Shown here in pieces: positions 57,234-64,000 of a stretch of DNA of 64,000 nt. This stretch comes from Jacaranda mimosifolia (taxonomy: Eukaryota; Streptophyta; Magnoliopsida; Lamiales; Bignoniaceae): the NCBI GenBank assembly GCA_018894105.1, contig CM032121.1, forward strand, positions 22,230,730-22,294,729, written 5' to 3'. Position numbers and translations under genes: made by a program. Position 1 is the first letter of the stretch, and every line of letters starts with the position of its first letter. The notes beneath the pieces are model-generated. The model worked only from the letters and a program-made list of their open reading frames with translations. It ran no database searches and had not been told where the DNA came from.

Positions 57234-57993
57234 GTGTATATTTAAAATTTTAATATATATAAAATTAAAAAAATTAAAATTGTTTTAAATTTATTTATTT
57301 TCAATAGCTTTGGATAATGGAGAAAGAAAGATTTTTATATTTTGGTGCTACATATTCAAATTTTCAGTAACATAAAATTAAATTTTTTCTACTATTTACA
57401 TAAATTTGATTGAATATGTTACATGAAATAATAACATTTCAAAAAAAAAATGAAAAGAATAAAGTTAAAGGAAGAAAAAATAATATCTTAGAGGAAAAAT
57501 AGAGAAAAAAATTAATATGGGGAAGAGAGAAAAAAAGCGGTACATACTCTTGTGGTTCTTATTTGTTTAATATACCAAAAATTAAATATATAAATTAACT
57601 AAATTAAATTAAACGACTAAAATTAAATGTATACTCATTTTTAATTTAAAAAAATTGAGTTAATTTTTTTAAAATATGCCAAAAAAGTTTAGCCAATATT
57701 AATAAATTACTCTAACATTCAAATATTAGGTAGCTTTAGCATTTTAATTGACATTAAGAAAATTTAAAAAAGATGAAAAAAATTAGTCAAACCAAAACAC
57801 AATCTAAAAATTGAGTCTAATAAACTAGATCCAACCATAGACCCAATGGGTCATAGGTTTGATAGGGTAGGGTTTATTATTTGGATATTTTAGGGTATGA
57901 ATCTAATTGGGTTTACTGGTTGAGTAGGATAAGGTAAATATATGATCTATTTATTTGGGTATATTAGGGTATGGGTTTGGGGAGGGCAATACC
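57234..57993. mobile_element. AT-rich insert, possible truncated hAT-type element
   Basis: No coding sequence. The right end, in reverse complement, reads TAGGCCTATTAATGGGTAGG and is followed inward by GGGTA/GGGTTT-rich subterminal sequence, like the hAT-type elements at 29535 and 61560. The matching left end was not found, so this may be one end of a truncated element between the C2 right LTR and C4. Confidence 0.35.
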
Positions 57994-58761
57994 CTACCCA
58001 TTAATAGGCCTACTTTGGGACATGGTATTCGTCTCTTCAAGTCTATGACCCTTAAGACTGATGACGAGAGATAAAGAATATCCCACATTCCTTGTGTGTC
58101 CGCCATAGGGAGCATAATGTAGGCCGTTCAATGTACAAGACTGGATGTGGCACACATTCTAAGTGTTATGAGTCGTTTCCAATCCAACCCTAGTGAATGT
58201 CACTGGATAGCTGTTAAAATGATCCTTAAGTTTTTGGTATACGGCAATAGAGAATTGACACTTAAAGGGTTTTCGAGATTCAAGTTTCAAATCTGATGTA
58301 AATGACCTAAAATCTACTTCATAATTTATATTTTGCCTTAATGGCAGTGCGGTGAGTTGGAAAAGTTCCAAAAAAGACACCAGGGCCGATTCAACCACCG
58401 AGGTAGAATATATTGTGGCTTCGAAAGCTGCAAAGGAAGGTGTTTGGATGAAAAACTTCATCCAAGAGTTTGATGTAGTGCCTAGCATTGCAAAGCCAAT
58501 CATTATCTTCTATGACAACAACGGGGTGGTAGCACAAGCTAAAGAGCCAGGATCTCATCAGAGGTCCAAGTACATTTTGAGGCGATATCATTTGATATGG
58601 GAGATCATTGATAAAGGCAACATTCAAGTGGAAAGAGTTGCCTCGGAAGAGAACATAGTAGATCTATTAACAAAACCCCTACCGCAAAAGATCTTTGAAG
58701 GATATATTGAGGAGATGGGTCTTAAGACTGTGGGGAATTGGCTTTAGGGTAAGTGGGAGAT
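57994..58761 (+). pseudogene. C4 RT end and RNase H
   Basis: Plus-strand family C pol. The first part aligns with 52075-52400 of C2 (stretches such as SHIPCVSAIGSIM and CTRLDVAHILSVMSRFQ). RNase H (58352-58747, 131 codons open) reads DSTTEVEYIVASKAAKEGVW, then FYDNNGVVAQAKEPGSH, SKYILRRYHLIWEII and IVDLLTKPLP. This is a typical copia RNase H, with the Asp/Glu positions of DSTTE and YDN kept. It ends at a stop (58744-58746), followed by the polypurine tract AAGTGGGAGA (58751-58760) and an LTR. It is the best-preserved RNase H of family C in the window. Confidence 0.82.
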
Positions 58762-59176
58762 TGATGGAATAGTGCCCCACAAGCTAATTAGATTGGCGTT
58801 GTAAACTATTTCACTTGTGATTCAATCTTGGTTGAATGATATTCTTTAAATGACCATCTTTATCTTATGCACATATTTACTTCACTGGCATTTGGTTGAA
58901 GTCCTTAAATCACACAAGACTATGGGACTTGGTATGCACTAGGTGGCGATCATGAAACAAGTCTTAAATGATCGTGATCTTAAAAAATTTCAAGTCGTAG
59001 GATCTTATAAGACTAAAGGTATTTAAGATCCGGATAGACTTCCACCAATGATGCATTAATCCAAGAAGTTGGATACTGATCCGTTTCATGAGCAATGCCA
59101 TATGAGATATGGGTGCTTGTTAGAAAATAAGGTATTGAAGATCTGCTCGGAGAATCTACTACGTAGCCGTAGTAGC
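58762..59176 (+). repeat. C4 LTR, 5' part
   Basis: It starts TGATGGAATAGTGCCCC and aligns with the first 415 bp or so of the C1 and C2 left LTRs. It is cut at 59176, where the end of minus-strand C5 begins. The rest is expected beyond the right edge of the window. Confidence 0.8.
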
Positions 59177-59769
59177 TGAAGGCGCATGTAGAGCTAAGGT
59201 ACAATAATTAACACTTTAAAAACTGAAACTAACTAGGCTACACTAGCTAACAAGTATCTAAACATGATGTTGATCCAGATTTGGGAAGAAGATTACCTTG
59301 ATTCGCTCTAAACCAAGGAGATGTTGAAGATGACTTCAACAGATAGAATCTGTCTCACAACAGCAGCATGGTCCGAATGCAACCCGATCCAAACTCCTCC
59401 AAATATTCTGAAAAAATTATAGTATCTTCACAACTCCTTGATGAATCTACTATAAAATATTCAACTAAAAAATCCACATGGAAGTGCCAGACAAAAATTG
59501 CCAAGTGGACTGCCCTGACAATAGATCTCCAAAAGCAAGTAATCCAATTGTCTTGTCTCTAATTGTTATATGATCCTCACACCAATACTATATCCTAATC
59601 TCCTTACTATCAGCTGGAAAATAGAAAAGAGATTTGCATAGATGAAGGCTTGATTTGAGGTAGGAGAAGAAGAGACAAAGTGAAGCTTCAACACATGAGG
59701 TAACACTTAAGAGTTGAAGGAAAATGTGAAAGAATCTAACTCTTCACGATGTGATCAAGTGGCCATCTA

Positions 59770-59805
<36 letters not shown>

Positions 59806-60153
59806 TACAGAGTGAGGCTTGGCATCACACCTTACTCAAGGTGACTACCAATTTGGCCTTGTAAGTTGGCAAGTTGCAATTCAAATTTGAATTTGAATTT
59901 TGTGCATTTTAGTTTCATTTGGAATCTAATTTCAAATTAATTAAAATGCCACACCAAATGAACCTTTCATTTAAATTTTCTCTCCAAAATTGATTCTCTT
60001 CATTAATTAAAATAAACACTTTAATTTAATTAATTAACCTTTGACTTAACTCTTAAGTCAATTCGCTTAACTTTTTATGCTAACTTGACCAATTGATGCC
60101 TTGTCTCGTAAGATCCTATGACCTAAAAGATTTAAGATCACGGCTGTATAAGA
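59177..60153 (-). repeat. C5 3' LTR, internally deleted
   Basis: In element sense it keeps a short U3 piece (60153-60098), then jumps about 1 kb to the stretch before the TATA, and continues to ...GCGCCTTCA at 59177. A TC/TA microsatellite (59768-59802) lies at the TATA position. The inverted repeat CACCTT GAGT AAGGTG lies about 25-40 bp upstream of it (near 59833-59848). Confidence 0.7.
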
Positions 60154-61559
60154 TAGTCGCTCCTTAAAGGTTATTACCTCTCCATCGACTCCAAGCTTTT
60201 CCATATAGATCCACTTGCAACCAACATGAACTATTCCCTTTGGTGGATCTACTAAAATTCATACTTTGTTGGAGTACATAGAGTCCATTTCAAATTTCAT
60301 AGCATCAAGCCAATTTTCCAAGGCTATGTTCAATATAGCTTCCTCATAGGTCTTTGGATCACTATCCGATTGGCCCATCTCATAAAGGAATTCGAACCTT
60401 TCAAGTTGCTTCTTAATTCGGTCCGACCTTTTCAGAGGTTGTGTGTGACCACCGCATGTGGGATTTGATGATCATCTTAAACTTCATCAAGTTCAACAAC
60501 AACGATATTTCTATCTAATAGAAAATTCTTTTCCAAAAAGGTGGCGTTCCTCGAAACAAACATCTTTTGTTCCAAGGGATCATAGAAGTAATAACCCAAA
60601 GACTCTTTTAGGTATCCCAACAACTTGCACAAGGTGAATCTACTATCCAAATTGTCTCCGACTAATCGTCTCTCGTAGACGGGAGACCCCTAAACATTTT
60701 AGATAATGGTAAGAGGGTGCTTTGCCATACCACATCTTATACAACATCTTTGGCACCGACTTTGAAGGTACTACACTTAGTAACTTCACCACCATCTTTA
60801 AGGCGTAATCCTAAAAGGATATAGGCACATCGGAGAAGCTCATCATGGAACGTATCATGCCAACAAGGTACGATTTCTCTTTTCAGCTATTCCATTATGT
60901 TGGGGTGTGCCGGGTGGAGTCTATAGAGAGAGAATCCATTCTCTTTCAGATAATCCAAGAATTCGGTACTTTAGTATTCTTCCCTTCGATCCGATCAAAG
61001 AACTTTAATACTAAGTGTCTTTTGCTTTTCTACTTCATACCAATATATTTGAACCTTTCAATGGCTTTGGGCTTGTACTTCATAAAATACACATGTTCGA
61101 ACCGAGTATGATCATCAGTGATGGTGATAAAGTAAGAATAACCTCCTCTCCCACTAACTCTTAATAGTCTACAAACATCCGTATGGATTAAATCCAAAGA
61201 ACTTGTGGTCCTTTCCGATTGTCCCACAAAAGGAGCCTTGGTCATTTTTCCCTTCAAACAAGATTCGCAAGTAGGAAGGTCCTCAATACCACTAACATTT
61301 AGTGCTTTGAGAGCTTCTAACTTGTTCATCCTATTTTTAGAAATATGCCCAAGTCTTGCATGCCATAAAATGACATCTTCTCGGTTATCCAATTTTCTTA
61401 CTTTATTGAAAGTGCATTAGTAATGGTTGAGAATATAATATGTACAATTCTTTGTTAAGTGTACCATAAGCAACTAAAGAACCCATTCTTTAATTCCTTC
61501 AATCTCCTATTTGATATAGAAAGATCAAATCCTTCGCTATCGAAAAGGGGAATTGAAAT
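60154..61559 (-). pseudogene. C5 protease end, integrase and RT start
   Basis: The integrase (61392-61030 open) reads WHARLGHISKNRMNKLEALK, then CESCLKGKMTKAPFVG, completing the HHCC finger, then LIHTDVC with the first catalytic Asp and YFITITDDHTRF. After a frame break near 61030, the remaining core and C-terminal part run to about 60480 with several stops. RT starts near 60330 (AMKFEMDSMYSNKV) and ends at 60154 after GVDGE-type residues, where LTR sequence takes over. The finger region is intact, while the core is broken. Confidence 0.75.
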
Positions 61560-62267
61560 TATGGCTGTCAACGGGTTGGATCTGGATCAGATCTACCATA
61601 TCCGAATTTGATTAACAAAATTTATATCCAAATTCAAACAAAAATCCTATAGGATCTTTGTTAGTCAATACCAAATCCGAACCCGATGAATATCCGAAAT
61701 TTGATTAAAAAATTCGACCCAATTTATTTTTTTCTTTTTTTTATTTCTTTTTTTCCTTTTAAATTTTATAAAAATATTGTATTTATAAAGTAAATATATG
61801 TCATATTTGAATTTTTAACAACTTTTTATTATATATTAGTCCAAAAGTTAAATATTTGAATACTAAACTCCTTTTTCACATTATATTAATGTATCGATGA
61901 ACTATTAAATGTTATTATATTTGACATTTTATCAATATTCCTCTTAATTTTTAGGTTAAAAATTAAATATTAATAATATAATATAGATGTTAATATAGAT
62001 ATTAGGTCAATATAATACATAGATTTTATTTTAAAAACTTTATTAATATTATATATAAGAGTATTAATTTAATAAAAAATATTAAGATTCGAATTCGGAT
62101 CTTTAACAGATTGGATTGCCAAATTCCATATCCAATCCACTTATTTCAAATTTTGAATATTTATAATCGGATCTGATCTATCAAATATTTTAATCAGATA
62201 AAAATCCTAAAATTCATATTAGATTCAGATCGGATTCGGATTAAAATCTAATCCATTAATAGCCCTG
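61560..62267. mobile_element. Non-autonomous hAT-type element in C5 protease
   Basis: The ends are TATGGCTGTCAACGGGTTGG and, in reverse complement, CAGGGCTATTAATGGATTAG. The 8-bp target duplication ATTGAAAT lies at 61552-61559 and 62268-62275. It is 708 bp, AT-rich in the middle, with GGATCTGGATCAGATC-type subterminal repeats at both ends. No coding capacity. The 8-bp duplication supports hAT, though the termini are less Ac-like than those of the element at 29535. Confidence 0.82.
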
Positions 62268-62275
62268 ATTGAAAT

Positions 62276-63268
62276 AATGTTCTCAACAAAATATAGTACA
62301 TTATAAAAAAGGTTCCATACAAATATGGAACTCCCTAAGTCTAACTTATTATACGCCTTTGGCTTTGGCCGCAACTCTTGCTCTTTAGCCAAGGCGATGG
62401 ATCATATCCTCATCACTTAGTTTTATTCTTTTTTCTATTCTTTATAAGAACTTACAAAGTAAAAGAATCACATGCGATAACATATATCCATGAGGAAGAA
62501 TTAATTCTAAATGCACTTCAATAAAGTACATGCTCTTCTCAAAGGTTGCAAGGTATTCCTTGCAATACTGCTTCTAATGGCCTATATAACTAATATCGAC
62601 TATATCTTCTATAATCTTCTTGACTCCATGGGATGCCTTTAATGGTTGCTTTTCCTTGGAGGAAGAACTTTTCTTCCTTTTACCTCCCTTTTTAGCACCC
62701 CTGTAGTCCATAGACTTGGAGGGGGGAATAAGTGCTAAAGGTTTGCCCTTATCATGGTAGTCTCCTTCAAGATCAATGCTTTGATCAATAAAACCTGGCA
62801 AGGATGTGAGGATCAAATCCTCATGGAGATCATTGTCCATTACTACGTCCAAGCTGAAAAAGCTACTCCAAGCCTAATCATCTTTACACTGTAGTCAATG
62901 ACACATGACTTCTCATCCATTCTAGCTTGAAAAATCTCTTGTTGTCAACATGAAGTTCTCATGTCTTATTTTCATTACAACTCTTGCAAGCTTAGACCAA
63001 GGTACTATTCATGTGTCCTTAAGATTTTTGAAGTTTGTAGATGCTAAAAAGGAGACTATGAGATAGGATGATCCTCAACCCAATTCGTGAATATTTCACG
63101 TGTCTTTTGATCTACTTTAATCCTCATAGGATTAGGAGCACCTTGATATAGGACATATATCCGCTTCAAGGAATCTAGAACGATTTTTGAGGTTAAGTCA
63201 ATTATGGAAGTTTGGCTTGGTTAGTTTATTACTTTCCAAGAAACAACGTTAAGCGGATTTTTAGCCAT
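62276..63268 (-). pseudogene. C5 gag and protease start
   Basis: The gag start ATG is at 63268-63266 (MAKNPLNVVSWK). Recognisable pieces are the KIVLDSLKRIYVL segment (about 63190-63150) and the MDVVMDNDLHEDLILTSLPGFIDQS run (62852-62775). The Lys/Ser-rich KKGGKRKKSSSSKEKQPLKA stretch and a zinc-knuckle remnant follow near 62580, and then the protease DMIHRLG-like region (about 62410), before the hAT-type insertion. Several stops separate the pieces. Confidence 0.7.
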
Positions 63269-64000
63269 TTTTAAGATTTTGCAAATCCTCAGAGGTGAAA
63301 AAGAGAATATAAGCATGTGATTGAATATTGATATTGAAAACATATTCATGGTCTTTCAAGCATGTTTTTTCTCCCATTACTTTATTAAATCCTTCACCAC
63401 CTAGAAGGATTTGGTAAATCCCATTTCCTAATGAAAATCAAGACCGTAAGAACTTGTAAGTGAACCCCTGTGACCGGATGTATATCCACAAATAATCCAA
63501 AGATAAGCAACTTTTGCTAATTGCATCTCTATGCTACTCTTGATATATTTTGCCTCACCATTTCATATAGATCCCCTAATGGACGACCTCTACATTACTT
63601 GGCATTAAGTCGAACCTAACAGTCAAACTTTGATTTGAGAGGGTACCACAACATCCCCCGTGATCGAGTGTATAATGTATGGGAAGCTTCAGATCAAATG
63701 TGCACCATATGCTAAGTATATGGTCACATCTTTCCACCTAAGTGTGACCCCTATGACCGGATGTATACCACACAAAGATAGTATCATCGTCATGCCATAT
63801 ATATTGGTTGAAGGCATGGATTAATTAAAAATCCCTTTTAATTTGTATCCATTTTGATTTAATATTTGTAGCACTTAGACATTTTAAGTGGAGGTTTTTC
63901 TTGATTGCAAATATCTTTTCATTTTATCTTCTTATTTAAGTTTTCTATATCTTAACCATGCATCTCATACATCAATAGGATATGGAAAGCATAAATAAGT
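63269..64000 (-). other. C5 leader (partial)
   Basis: It aligns with 38069-38780 of C3 and, inverted, with 46290-47008 of C2. At the four motif positions it carries CGTGACCG-like forms (near 63472, 63580, 63658 and 63752), as in C2, not the C3 palindrome. It continues past the window. Confidence 0.65.

Larger units (their letters stand above)
59177..64000 (-). mobile_element. Copia C5: minus-strand element inserted in the C4 LTR
   Basis: Reading leftwards from the window edge it has leader (64000-63269), gag (63268-62480), protease (62420-62276 and 61559-61430, split by a hAT-type element), integrase (61392-60500), the start of RT (60430-60154), and then a truncated 3' LTR ending at 59177. 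Its terminal ...CCTTCA lies flush in the C4 LTR with GTAGC (59172-59176) as the putative target flank. RT end, RNase H and part of the LTR are deleted. Confidence 0.78.

Overview
This window looks like nuclear, transposon-packed DNA from a flowering plant. It is AT-rich, has no recognisable single-copy host gene, and holds plant transposon families: Ty1/copia and Ty3/gypsy retrotransposons, a CACTA (En/Spm) element, a Mutator-like element carrying a FAR1/FHY3-related transposase gene, and small hAT-type elements. Nearly every coding region is broken by stops, frameshifts or later insertions, so the insertions are old. The species cannot be named from the sequence.

From 1 to 23.05 kb, a degenerate gypsy LTR remnant is followed by a three-element nest. 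Copia B (minus strand) has its 3' LTR at 1685-2440 and its gag-pol remains at 3036-6277. Its 5' LTR is cut into three pieces (7327-7793, 11315-11610, about 23007-23050) by copia A (7794-11314, plus strand, 5-bp target duplication GAGAC) and by an 11.4-kb CACTA element (11614-23003, 3-bp target duplication ACT). The uninterrupted 3' LTR of copia B shows both insertion sites empty. Copia A has lost reverse transcriptase and RNase H. The CACTA element has a broken TNP2-type transposase gene, a TNPA/Transposase_24-type gene, and dense subterminal repeats.

From 24.66 to 31.80 kb, inverted repeats of about 190 bp bracket a 7.1-kb unit. Its only recognisable gene is a broken minus-strand FAR1/FHY3-like gene with a FAR1 DNA-binding domain, a MULE transposase core and a SWIM finger. 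This is best read as a FAR1-type Mutator-like element. A 1.27-kb hAT-type element with an 8-bp target duplication sits inside the FAR1 domain, and a possible MITE lies downstream of the gene.

A gypsy 5' end with a gag remnant follows (32.15-33.88 kb). The rest, 33.88-64 kb, is a cluster of one copia family, called C here, with LTRs of about 2.2 kb and a leader of about 2 kb. C1 (plus) and C3 (minus) lie head to head. A pol fragment then leads into C2 (plus, 42803-57233), which is broken by a solo LTR of another family in RT (49541-51479) and a solo C LTR in RNase H (52518-54698). C4 (plus RT/RNase H and LTR) is invaded by C5 (minus), which runs off the right edge and carries its own hAT-type insertion (61560-62267).

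The most unusual signals are in family C. Perfect or near-perfect palindromes, differing in sequence between copies, sit just upstream of the LTR TATA box. A motif repeated four times in the leader takes a different form, at all four places, in different copies. U5 is highly variable, yet a short CTGCTGCGCCA-like block is kept in some copies.
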